Below are positions 36,010 through 45,663 of a DNA stretch of 64,000 nucleotides, piece after piece. A model generated the notes under the pieces. It worked only from the letters and a program-made list of their open reading frames with translations. It searched no databases and was not told the origin of the DNA. Source of the stretch: Buxus sempervirens. Lineage: Eukaryota; Streptophyta; Magnoliopsida; Buxales; Buxaceae. Location of the stretch: positions 18,192,366 to 18,256,365 of the forward strand of contig OX387185.1 in the NCBI GenBank assembly GCA_947561395.2, in the 5' to 3' direction. Each line of letters begins with the position of its first letter. The stretch's first letter is position 1. Made by a program: the position numbers and the translations under genes.

Positions 36010-37608
36010 TGTGAGACATGGAAAAATCAATTTAGTGACTTCCCTACCATCACACGGGCTCAATTAAAAACAAGGAGTCGCCACCATTCCTTTTTAGGGT
36101 GTGAATGGACACCAAAAATAATCAAATAAAAGAAATAACAAAAGAAAACAAATTAGAGTAAAAATAACTCTAAATCAAAAAGTAAATCAGATATGGGTAA
36201 GGAGATTAGGTTATGAACAGGAGAAGATGTTAGGCACCCCCATTGATCCACACAAGGTGGTTGCCAAGTATTGCTCATGTTTTGGAAAATACTTGCTAAA
36301 TAGAAATAAAAAAAAAAGTAAAAAATAAAAGAATGTATGGTTTTTTTCCATGTGAATGATCCAATTAATTCTGGATCCTTCTTATGAAAATAAGAGCCAT
36401 TTCTTGGGCTTCATGATTGACTGAAATCAAGATAAAGAAAACAAATCTAAAGTAAAAACTTTAAAAAACTGGCTTTAAGTTAAATCCTTGAAATCTAGGA
36501 ATAAATCGAAAAACATTAATTTTACAACATATTGAAGAATTGAATCTGAACAATCCAGGACATAGCTATAGCCCATATTTCTCCTTAGATAAAAAAATTA
36601 AAGCAAGAAATACCCACGTTGATGAAAAACATCAAAAGGGGAGAGCTGAGACCATAGGGTCTTCTCTCAAGAATGAAAAATGACTCAAACAAATAACTCA
36701 TGAAACCATAGAGATTACTAGAAGGCTTTTGAATCCAGATCTACCATATTGACAATGGCAAATCCAAGATCTTAGCCTAAATGACTAAAAACATCAAAAA
36801 ACATAAAAAAGGGTGAAAACAATGTAAAAAATCAGAATATATGAAGAAAATAAGATCTAATACTATAAATAGTATAGATCTATAGTATTCCTCCATATTT
36901 CATCACTAAAATCATCACACAACCTAAACAAAATATTATAACTACATATTTCTTAGATTACAGCATATGGGGGTCTGCCCTACGGGTCCATTCCTGTCCT
37001 CCTTTCCCCTAGAACTTTCTTCACGTTTTACGACTAGAGAAGATACTCGAGGTACTTGGATTAAGGTTTGGGGTTACAATCATACACAGGCCTTATACTA
37101 CAGAAAGGGAGAAGATTAGAACTATCCTAGAAATTAAAACTAAAAAATAAAGAAGTTGAGAAGCTTACCTGGACTTGAGAAAACAAAGAGGCAGGGGTTC
37201 TCTTCTTCACTTGGAGTACTCTTCTCAGCAATTCTTAGTCACAATTCCACAGCAATTTCATACTAATTTTTCCTAGTTCTTCCGGTTATTTACTTGAGGA
37301 GAGACCTCCTATTTATAAGCAAGAGCAGGGGTAGGGGTGGTCCTAAGAGGTTCTAGAATGTTCTAATCCCATATTAGAAACATGAATTAGGGCAAAAAAG
37401 GCCGCACGAAACCCTAGAGAGAAGATCAAAATAGAAAAAATGCTTAAAAAACGAGATTCTAAGAATTCGCTCAAAACTACGCGTGTCCACATACCTTATG
37501 CAGACAAAATAGTTTTGACCAAATTTTCATCTTTTTTGACCTATTTCAGATCCCATTAAATATTTTTCCTTATTTTCTGATTTTGTAGTGCAATTTGGGG
37601 TGTCTACA
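36010..37608 (-). repeat. 5' LTR of the Ogre element, 1599 bp
   Basis: Minus strand: starts TGTAGACACCCC at 37608, ends CATGTCTCACA at 36010, followed by the PBS. TATA-like CTTATAAATA at 37310-37319 gives a U3 of about 290 bp. GGTGGCGACTCC near 36075 echoes the PBS, as is usual in this group. The flanking bases on the right are CCCTC; the partner duplication is lost with the 3' end of the element. Confidence 0.85.
37310..37319 (-). promoter_or_regulatory. TATA box of the Ogre LTR
   Basis: Minus-strand CTTATAAATAGGAG about 290 bp after the LTR start; a typical TATA for RNA polymerase II transcription of the element. Confidence 0.6.
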
Positions 37609-38653
37609 CCCTCCTACAAGAGAATTTCGTCCTCGAAATTCACATCATAGTATCACCCATACGTATAGTGATAATTGTTCTTAAGAGCCCATCTATTACA
37701 TGAATTACCTCAAATCACTAGGTGATTCTAGTTTGCCTAATCTGATCATGATACCTGTGTACCAGGAGAGACTCCTCGGGAAATACACGCTAATAAAATA
37801 AACTCAAATGAAGAAGGTACCACACTAGCACGCGCACACATGCTAACAACGCAAGGTACATGATACTCGAAATCATAAAGTCAGATAATAAATATAAATT
37901 GATCACAATTAAAAATGATACCTCTCCTGCTGGGATACATAACAACAAAACAAGTCCCAATAAAGGAGGTACCAAACCAACACGCACAACACAAGCAGAC
38001 GAATTCAGAAGAAGGTGGGCTCCAAAATCATAGAGATAGATACCTCTTCTAGTGGGATATGTACCAACAAAATAATCTACAATAAAGGATATACCAAATA
38101 AACACACACAACACATGCGGAATAAATCAAGAACATAATGCTCCAAAAGCATATATACACCCATACTACGAATTTACAAAGACAATTTAATAGAGAATAC
38201 CCCGACTCTACCTCCACCAATTCCTTCAATATATCGGCAGCTATACGAAAGTTGGGAGGAATTATAATGGAAGTTTCTTCCTAATTTAACTTCATAACAA
38301 TATACACCCATATGTCATACACACTACGTCACAATTACTCATATTCCTGTTTAATATATTTATTACACAATCCCACTTACAAAAGGTTAAATACTTAGGT
38401 AAATATTCAGCATTGGCCGATGCCTCACACCACCTCAGCACAACCAAATGCAATTGGCTTATGACACATTAATCATATAAGATAACAATAAAAGTAATCA
38501 CTTAATCACAATAAGGAAAAAGATTCCTAAAACAACGTGAAGGTAGTAAATTTGATAACTTATAAGGGAACTCATCTACAAACTCACAAACAATGACCTA
38601 GTCTGATTATGACATCTCAATAATAACAGAATTCCAATTCCAAACAGCAACAT
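37609..38653 (-). other. Interior and polypurine tract of element D (non-coding, Tekay-like)
   Basis: On the minus strand this ends with TTTCGAGGACGAAATTCTC and TGTAGGAGGG, the 3' tail of a Tekay-like element, directly abutting the Ogre LTR. It shares GAGGCATCGGCCAATGCTGA (about 38420) with element B. Three degenerate copies of a roughly 110-bp unit with TTGGTA(C/T)..CCTTTATT and TATCCCA.(C/T)AG (37760-38165) lie within it and produce the chance frame 37790-38164. Confidence 0.65.
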
Positions 38654-38885
38654 TGAAAGAGTAGAGGACTACTCTATAGGTCCACGATCTACAACAATTC
38701 AGAATTTAACAATGCGGAAACATACACACAAAGAATTATACGAGGAAACCTGAATCTAGATCCAGGAAAAACCTCGAGTCTATATGAGGCGACTAACCCT
38801 TCGAAATTCCACTATTGAATGAAAAGACAATTACAAAGGAGCACATACTTAACCTTTACAATTGAACTCACTCAACAGCAAACCA

Positions 38886-39101
38886 CAGTTCGAATCCACG
38901 AACTGCAACACAGCTTGAATCCACAAGCTGCAGAACACGATCAATCCAGATCGCAAACAATCACTCACCAGTGATCCACAGTTCGAATCCACGAACTGCT
39001 ACACAGCTTGAATCCACAAGCTGCAGAACGCGATCAATCCAAATCGCAACAATCACCTCAGAATCCACTGAGACGATCCAATGCAATAGGAATCCACCTA
39101 T
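38886..39101 (-). repeat. Series of eight small hairpins with common loop AATCCA in the SIRE LTR
   Basis: On plus: CAGTTCG/CGAACTG (38886-38905 and 38979-38998), CAGCTTG/CAAGCTG (38911-38930 and 39004-39023), CGATC/GATCG (38938-38953), a weaker CGAT/ATCG copy (39031-39046), CTCAG/CTGAG (39057-39072) and ATAGG/CCTAT (39086-39101). Each is closed around AATCCA (sense TGGATT). One more stem, ATCACT/AGTGAT, has loop CACC. Stems differ in sequence; the loop does not. The same series is at about 47548-47764, 60238-60456 and 62506-62724. In sense it lies a few hundred bases after the TATA box, in the RNA leader. Confidence 0.9.
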
Positions 39102-39324
39102 GCATCAATCAAAGCCGATCACCAGTCCAGGCGATCACACGATTAGATGAAGTTCCGAATTGAAGAAGAATCCTCTACCTTCAATTCCAGGTGATCTATC
39201 TCAGATCTCCCCCTCACTCGATCGCCGACTCTCTAAAGAAGATTTGATCGAATCTAAAAAACCTCAAGATCCGAAATCAAATTGATCCAAAGAAAAAGTC
39301 CATTTCTAAAAATTACAGCACGTC

Positions 39325-39332
39325 TATTTAAA
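39325..39332 (-). promoter_or_regulatory. TATA-like box of the SIRE LTR
   Basis: Minus-strand TTTAAATA, preceded by GC-rich U3. The copy in the 5' LTR, which would drive the element, is at 47988-47995. Confidence 0.55.
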
Positions 39333-39594
39333 GGAGAAAATTCAGATCGCGTCGAGCACTGGTGGCGTCGTGAAGCGATCGGAGTAGACGGCTGGAAGCG
39401 AACTCAAGTCCCGCTCAGAACAAGTTGAATCAGTTAAGGGCGCGCTGCCAGCGAGCTGCTAGCGGGAGAGAACGCGGCATGTTCACTGCTGATCATATAA
39501 TCTTCAATCTCGCTCTGCGCTACCAGCGGCGTGTCGGCGTCGCCTTACGATGCTAGTGCACGTACCTTATTTTCAAAGCACTGATTCACTTATG

Positions 39595-39701
39595 CGCTGC
39601 CAGCGGAGTGGCAGCGGCGTTGATCTTCGCAAGTGCCTTTACAAGAAATGCTCTATTTAGAAAATCTTTCATTTCCTTGAGCTACCAGCGGCGTGGTAGC
39701 T
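39595..39701 (-). repeat. Two 8-bp GC-rich hairpins in the SIRE U3
   Basis: CGCTGCCA/TGGCAGCG around GCGGAG (39595-39616) and AGCTACCA/TGGTAGCT around GCGGCG (39680-39701). The two stems differ by paired changes (GCTGCCA versus GCTACCA, each matched on the other arm). Looser relatives are at 39460-39530. They lie upstream of the TATA box. Confidence 0.8.
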
Positions 39702-39839
39702 GTGTGGCAGCATCGTCTTCTTCTTCTTTGCTAAATTCACTGAATTTTCATTATTTAATCTGCACATCTTGAAGATTTATTAGAAGACATAATTTGTCAA
39801 ACATTTGCCATAAAAGGAGTGTGAGTTTTCACACTTACA

Positions 39840-40308
39840 ATCTCCCCCTTGGCAAATGCCTGACAACAACCTTAAAACAGTGTTTAATATCAACCTTAGT
39901 TAATATTGATTTTCATTTAAGAATTTTAAAACCACACTGATAAGGAGAGACAGTGATTTTGGAGAATCCAGAATTTCATTCATTCAAAAAGAATATACAT
40001 TGTTCCAACAGATATGAGAATCCAGAATTTCATTCATTCAAAATACATTGTTCCAACAGATATGAGAATCCAGAATTTCATTCATTCAAAAAGAGTATAC
40101 ATTGTTCCAACAGATATATACACAGATATATACACATCCAACCAACCAACATAAAACTTCCCTTACAAACCCACAGAAAACTCCTCTACAAGCCAACTTT
40201 CATAAACATAACAAATACACAACACATAGAGAGAAAGAAAAAAAATAACAAGCAGCAAGCAACAACCCAGCAGAACCATCAACAGAAACATCAACTCCAG
40301 CAGCAACA
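39840..40308 (-). other. SIRE-1 3' untranslated region with PPT and a tandem repeat
   Basis: The polypurine tract AAGGGGGAGAT lies next to the LTR (39840-39852). At 39957-40120 there are three tandem copies (about 55-65 bp) of GAATCCAGAATTTCATTCAT with CATTGTTCCAACAGATAT. The plus-strand frame 39953-40369 is a by-product of this repeat. Confidence 0.8.
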
Positions 40309-41418
40309 TCATCCTCCAAAAAACTCCCCCTTTCTGGAAGGTGGTTTTGGTTCCCAAGTCCTTGAGTAATGCTTGTATGCGTCTTGGGACCTGGAGTGCA
40401 GCCAACAGAGTTTGTGATCCATCTCCAGCTGAGTCTTCCGAATGCTTTCCAGAAAATGATCAGCTTCATTTTGCATTCGTTGTTGAGCAGCAACATCCCT
40501 TTGTACCTCACCACAGGTAAAATCAACATCCTTTGCCAGTTTCTCCAGCTTCTCTTGGGTCTCTGATTTGAACATGCTCATCATGAGCATGTGAGCCCTA
40601 ACTTCAGAATTGAAAGCCTCCTGGGAGGCTTGCATGGAATGCAGTTTTTCCATAATTGCCACAGCATCAGAGCTGGACAAAGAGGACTGAGAAGAAGAGG
40701 GTTCAGAAGACACCAAACGAAAAGGATTTGCTCGTTTACTTCTGGTTAGGGTGGAGCAATCAATGGGAGGTCTGGGATGAAGGATCATTTCAGTAGGATC
40801 AGGGAGTACCCCCTGATGAATACACAGGTAAGTGATGAATATGCCAAAAGGAAGAGCAGCAGTCTTGGATTTTAAATTCCGAGACTAAAGGATCTGATGG
40901 AATATGATGGAGGGAATACAGACACTGTCTCTGTTCCAGAGAGCATGAAGAAGTCTTGCTCTCGAGTGAGAAATCTCAGAATGGTGATCTGAGGGAACAA
41001 TAGAAGCACACACAAACAGATTCAAGATCCGGAGAAGATCTTGAAAAGAGCCATGAGGAAGGTAGTTGGGTTTGTTTTTGATGGAAGTAGGAGCACCCGG
41101 AACTATGAGAGAAGGAATAATAGACTCCATCGGAGGATCAATGTGAGAATCAAGAAAGTTAAAGGAAGGAGAATCAACAAGGGGCAGTTCAAGAAGAGAG
41201 GAGATAATCTCTTTCGAGAAGTCAAAAGAGATACCCCTGACATAGGCTTTGACATAGCCTTGATTGGCAAGATGAAGATTGTGAAGGTTTGAATAAAATT
41301 CAGAGGACTGAGAAGGGGATGGGGGTCTCACTGGAGGAGAAGAGATAACAGGAGAAGACCTCACAGGAGGAGAAGATGTGGAAGGAGAATCAGTCCTCGA
41401 TTTTCTCTTGAGAGGCAT
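40309..41418 (-). pseudogene. SIRE envelope-like protein, one in-frame TAG
   Basis: Minus strand. The ATG at 41416-41418 has good context (ACCATGCC) and opens Met-Pro-Leu-Lys-Arg-Lys; the frame extends to TGA at 40309, 369 codons, with a single TAG at 40885-40887. The N-terminal third is Ser/Pro-rich (PPVRS repeats). The middle (about residues 45-215) resembles the 'putative plant transposon protein' domain found in SIRE envelope-like proteins (VKAYVRGISFDFSKE..., HSRARLLHAL, TAALPFGIFIT across the stop). The C-terminal third is a predicted coiled coil (MEKLHSMQASQEAF ... QEKLEKLAKDV). No clear signal peptide or membrane segment follows the chosen ATG. Function is unproven in this lineage. 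Confidence 0.8.
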
Positions 41419-42301
41419 GGTGAAGAGTTTAAAAAAAATGAAAGAGAAAGAACAAACAGACAGAAACAAACAACGAACAATAAAGCCCTAATGGCAGAAC
41501 AATCTACCAAACCCTAGCTTAGAATAACGAGAGAAGACTACTGAACTAGGAAGCAGAAGATGAAGAAGTAAGATGAAGACAGTAAAAAAAATTTACCTGA
41601 ACAGTGAACGAGGTGGCGGAAAAAAGGCACGAAGGCAGAGAAAGATCACGACACGAGAAGCGAGGTGAAAAGCAGAGAGGGTAAAAAAAACAGAGGTAAA
41701 AAAATGAACCAGATTTCCCCTTTTTATAGGGAAAAAGAATTCGCTGCCAGCGTGCATCCAGCGACGCTTACCACGGCAGGTGCCCAAGCATGAAATAGAG
41801 GAAAGGCTACCAGCACGCTTCTAGCGACGTAGAAGGTGCACAAGCACACTCAAAAAGAAATACACTCATAAGGCAAAAAATTATAAAAAGAGTTTGAACT
41901 ATTCTTCATGAAAAAAAATCATACTTCTAAACACAAAGCTAAGATTTTAACTAAACTAAAATCATCCAGATAATCAACTATTATTCAATCCAAGAAGTAC
42001 TTATTCACAAAACTGATCTTAAGGAACCTATCAAGGTTAATTCAGATGTGACACATTTCATATCTATGACCAAAATTTCATAAAGGTGATAACCTATAGA
42101 ATCCAAGCTTCAAACATACAATAAACTTCAATGCACAAAAGTGTTTAAGACAAAAATGATAATTGATTATAAGACATTTCTATCAATATGCATAGACTCA
42201 AGCTTCCTGAATTAAGATTTCAGTATCAAGAACACACAAGATCATTTTGAACAGATATGTAGATTATTTTACATCTAAATTAACTCAAAACAGAACCTGT
42301 T
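41419..42301 (-). other. SIRE-1 spacer between pol and the envelope-like gene
   Basis: About 0.88 kb without a gene. Close to the envelope-like gene it has a TATA box (41720-41728) with, upstream in sense, GC-rich motifs like those of the U3: CGCTGCCAGCG at about 41742 and GGCTACCAGCACGC at about 41807. The remainder (41850-42301) is AT-rich. Confidence 0.7.
41720..41728 (-). promoter_or_regulatory. Candidate internal promoter ahead of the envelope-like gene
   Basis: Minus-strand TATAAAAAG about 300 bp upstream of the ATG at 41418, preceded by GC-rich, U3-like repeats. This is inference; no transcript start is visible in sequence alone. Confidence 0.45.
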
Positions 42302-44062
42302 TCAGTTTTGAGAGCAAACTCCTAGGGATTTCCTAAGAGTTTCAAATCTGTTCTGATCTAAAGGTTTAGTGAAAATGTCAGCCAACTGTTTTTCAGTAGA
42401 TATATATTCAATCAAAACAGTTTTGTCTTCAATTAACTCTCTTATAAAGTGATGCCTGATGTCTATATGTTTGGTCCTTGAGTGTTGAACAGGATTTTTG
42501 GAATTATTTATGGCACTTTGATTGTCACAGAAGAGAATCATTTGGTCCTAATCTAAACCATAATCAGATATCATTTGTTTCATCCAAATTAGTTGAGTAC
42601 AACTGCTACCTGCAGCAATGTACTCTGCTTCAGCAGTACTCAGAGAAACTGAGTTTTGCTTTATGCTTAACCAAGCAATTAGATTATTACCCATATAAAA
42701 GCAACCACCAGAGGTGCTTTTCCTATCATCCATACACCCAGCCCAATCAGCATCAGTGTATCCAGTCAGATATGGGTTTGTTTCTTTGGAAAACCAGATT
42801 CCCAAATCAACAGTACCATTAACATACTTTATTATTCTTTTCATAGCATTTAGATGAGATTCTTTAGGATTAGCCTGATATTTAGCACAAACTCCAACAC
42901 TAAAGCTTATATCAGGTCTACTTGCTGTTAAGTACAGAAGACTTCCAATCATTCCTCTGTACAAGGTAGGGTCTATATCCTTACCAGATTCATCTTTTCC
43001 AAGCTTTAAGCTAGTACTCATAGGAGTCCTAGCATGTTTAGCATGAGTTAAACTGAATCTCTTGACTAGATTTCTAGCATATTTGGCTTGAGAGAAAAAA
43101 ATTCCTTGTTGAGATTGATAAATCTGAAGTCCTAGGAAAAAGTTCAGTTCACCCATCATACTCATCTCAAACTCACTTTTCATTAAGTCTCCAAAGGAGT
43201 GAGCATGTTTTTCAGAAGTGGATCCAAACACTATGTCATCAACATAGATTTGAGCAATCAAAATATGTTTGGACTCTTTTTGAATAAAGAGAGTCTTATC
43301 CACATTTCCTCTCATAAAACCAGATTCAAGTAAAAAAGAGGTGAGTCTCTCATACCAAGCTCTAGGAGCTTGTTTGAGTCCATACAAGGCTTTGTTCAGC
43401 TTATAGACATATTTAGGATGATTTGTGTCCTCAAATCCTTTAGGTTGCTCTACATAGACCTCTTCATTCAGATATCCATTTAAGAATGCACTCTTAACAT
43501 CCATTTGAAACAGTTTAAACTTCAAATAGCATGCAATAGACAAAAGTAATCTGATTGATTCTAACCTAGCTACAGGAGCAAAGGTTTCATCAAAATCTAT
43601 TCCTTCAACTTGAGTGTATCCCTGAGCAACAAGCCTAGCTTTATTTCTGGTTACAACCCCATTTTCATCAGATTTGTTCTTAAAAATCCATTTGGTTCCT
43701 ATCACATTCAGATTAGATGGTCTTACAACTAATTCCCATACATTATTTCTAGTAAATTGGTTTAGTTCTTCAAGCATAGCATTTAACCAGGATTCATCCA
43801 ACAAGGCATCTCTATAAGATTTTGGCTCAAATTGAGATAGATAAGAAGAAAATCTTACCTCATTATGTACTTGATGTCTTATTCTTACACCATCTGAAAT
43901 ATTTCCAACAATTTGCTCAGTTGGGTGATCTTTGAGAGTTTTTGTCAGAGGAACAATTTCATTGCTTGAGGAAGCATCTCTGACTTCATCCTCTTCATCT
44001 ATAACCTGCAAAAGTTCACAGTCAGTTCCTTCATCATCTATTAACACATTAATAGATTCCAT
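42302..44062 (-). pseudogene. pol: SIRE-1 reverse transcriptase and RNase H
   Basis: Minus strand, continuing the pol frame after a one-base shift. RT (about 43760-43150) has the copia signature [54 protein letters not shown] and the catalytic YVDD (about 43230). RNase H has [17 protein letters not shown] and, after an in-frame TAG at 42548-42550, CDNQSAINNSKNP and the terminal LADIFTKPL, ending at TGA 42302. RT copies element RNA into DNA in the virus-like particle; RNase H removes the RNA strand. The TAG separates the last catalytic Asp region from the rest, so this copy is inactive without readthrough. Confidence 0.9.
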
Positions 44063-45663
44063 TGCAATAGATTTTTCATGTTAAAAACTCTGTATGCTTT
44101 ACTAGAAGAAGAATATCCTAGAAAGATTCCTTCATCACTTCTAGAATCAAATTTTCCTAGATTTTCTCTGTCCCTTAGGATATAGCATTTACTTCCAAAG
44201 ACTCTAAAATATTTCAGGTTTGGCTGTTTTCCTTTCCAAATTTCATAAGGAGTTTGTTTCCACCCAGATCTGACATAAACTCTGTTACTTATGTAACAGG
44301 CAGTATTTATAGCTTCAGCCCAGAATTTTGTTGACACTTTCTTGGCTATCATCATGGTTCTAGCCATTTCCTGCAAAACTCTGTTTTTCCTTTCCACAAC
44401 TCCATTTTGCTGTGGAGTCTTAGGAGCAGAAAATTCATGTTTAATTCCCTGGTCTTCACAGAATTTGGAAAACATCTGATTTTCAAATTCTGTACCATGA
44501 TCAAATCTTATTCTAACTATTCTCCCTATTTGCAAGTTCTTTTCAACTTGAATTTGACAGCACAATTGTTTAAAACAATCAAAACATTCAGATTTTTCTC
44601 TTAAAAACTTTACCCAGGTATATCTACTGTAGTCATCTACAGCAACAAAGATATACCTCTTTCCTCCAAGACTTTCAGTCTTAGTAGGTCCTATTAAGTC
44701 CATAAGAATCAGTTCTAATGGTCTAGAGGTTCCTACAATGTTGGTTTTCTTGTGTGTGGCTTTGATTTGTTTTCCTTGATTGCAAGGACCACACATTCCT
44801 TTCTTTTTATTGTTCCCAAACTTGGGAATTCCTCTAACCAATTCAGACTTAGAGATTTTTGACAAATCTCTATAGTTAATGTGACCCAGTCTTTTATGCC
44901 ACAAATCAATTTCATCACATACAGAAGATTTTAAAGATTTTTCATTGTTTCCAATGATTCCATAACAATTGTCATTAGTTCTTACACCTATAAGAACAGT
45001 TTTACCAGAATTATCCAAGATTTTACATTCTTTTTTGGTAAAATTGACAAACAATCTGGAATCACATAATTGGCTAATACTAATCAAGTTTGCCTTCAAA
45101 CCAGATACAAATAACACATCTTTCAGACAAACACCATTTGGACCATTTACAGTTCCTTTACCTTGAACTTGGGAAGTGCTTCCATCACCAAATGTAACAC
45201 TTCCACCAAAGTATTCTTCAAAGGTATTAAACATAGACCTATGTCCACACATATGTCTTGAACAACCACTGTCTAAGTACCACATGTTGACATCATGAGC
45301 TTTCAAGGCTACATGAACCACATTAGCAACTAAGGAATCTTTTCTTACCCAAATCTGTTTTTCAGGAGTTTTCTGAGAAGTTCCTTCATCAACTACTTGA
45401 GTTTTTGAAGGAAGTTTCTTTGACAGATTTGTGACTTCCTTATTTAATGTTTCAGTCAATTTTAACAGGGAATCAAATCTGTTATGTAAATCCAGAGACT
45501 GACTTTGATTTACTTTCCTCTTATTATCAAAATATCCCTCAGGAAAACCATGCAATACATAACACTTTGGTCTTATATGACCCTTTTTATTGCAGTGATG
45601 GCATACAGGTATGAACCTATGTTCAGAAAAATCAACATTCCCAGATTTGACAGTATTTCTAAA
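44041..45663 (-). pseudogene. pol: SIRE-1 second zinc knuckle, protease and integrase
   Basis: Minus strand, same frame as Gag after a TAG at 45664-45666. A CCHC knuckle (CHHCNKKGHIRPKC, near 45600) comes first. Protease shows LDSGCSRHM (about 45275). Integrase has the zinc site H..H (WHKRLGHINY) and CGPC, then the D,D,E core ([25 protein letters not shown]). The frame ends early at 44041 because of a one-base deletion in an A-run near 44075; sequence downstream continues in the next frame. Protease cuts the polyprotein; integrase inserts the cDNA. Confidence 0.9.

Larger units (their letters stand above)
21926..37608 (-). mobile_element. Ogre/Tat-type Ty3-gypsy element, 5' part only
   Basis: On the minus strand: 5' LTR (37608-36010), PBS, a leader of about 2.6 kb, gag, protease and the first half of RT. 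The RT, RNase H, integrase remainder and the 3' LTR are absent; the hAT sequence begins near 21925. Gag is interrupted by a nest of two solo LTRs (25411-32136). Assignment to the Ogre/Tat group rests on the RT block DYRDLNKAS..KDDFPLPHID, the TGGCGACTC-type PBS and the LTR start TGTAGACACCCC. Confidence 0.85.
38654..39839 (-). repeat. SIRE-1 3' LTR (1186 bp)
   Basis: Minus strand starts TGTAAGTGTGAAAACTCACAC at 39839 (itself a short inverted repeat) and ends CTCTTTCA at 38654. U3 holds GC-rich hairpins (39595-39701); the TATA-like TTTAAATA is at 39325-39332; R-U5 (about 39295-38654) holds the hairpin series at 38886-39101. Confidence 0.95.

Noticed and set aside
37790..38164. 124-aa Leu/Val/Cys-rich minus-strand frame resembling a membrane protein
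   Set aside because: It lies on three degenerate 110-bp repeats in non-coding element D sequence; hydrophobicity comes from T-rich sense sequence.
39953..40369. 138-aa plus-strand frame, His/Gln-rich
   Set aside because: Antisense to the SIRE-1 3' UTR and envelope-like gene end; built from a tandem repeat.
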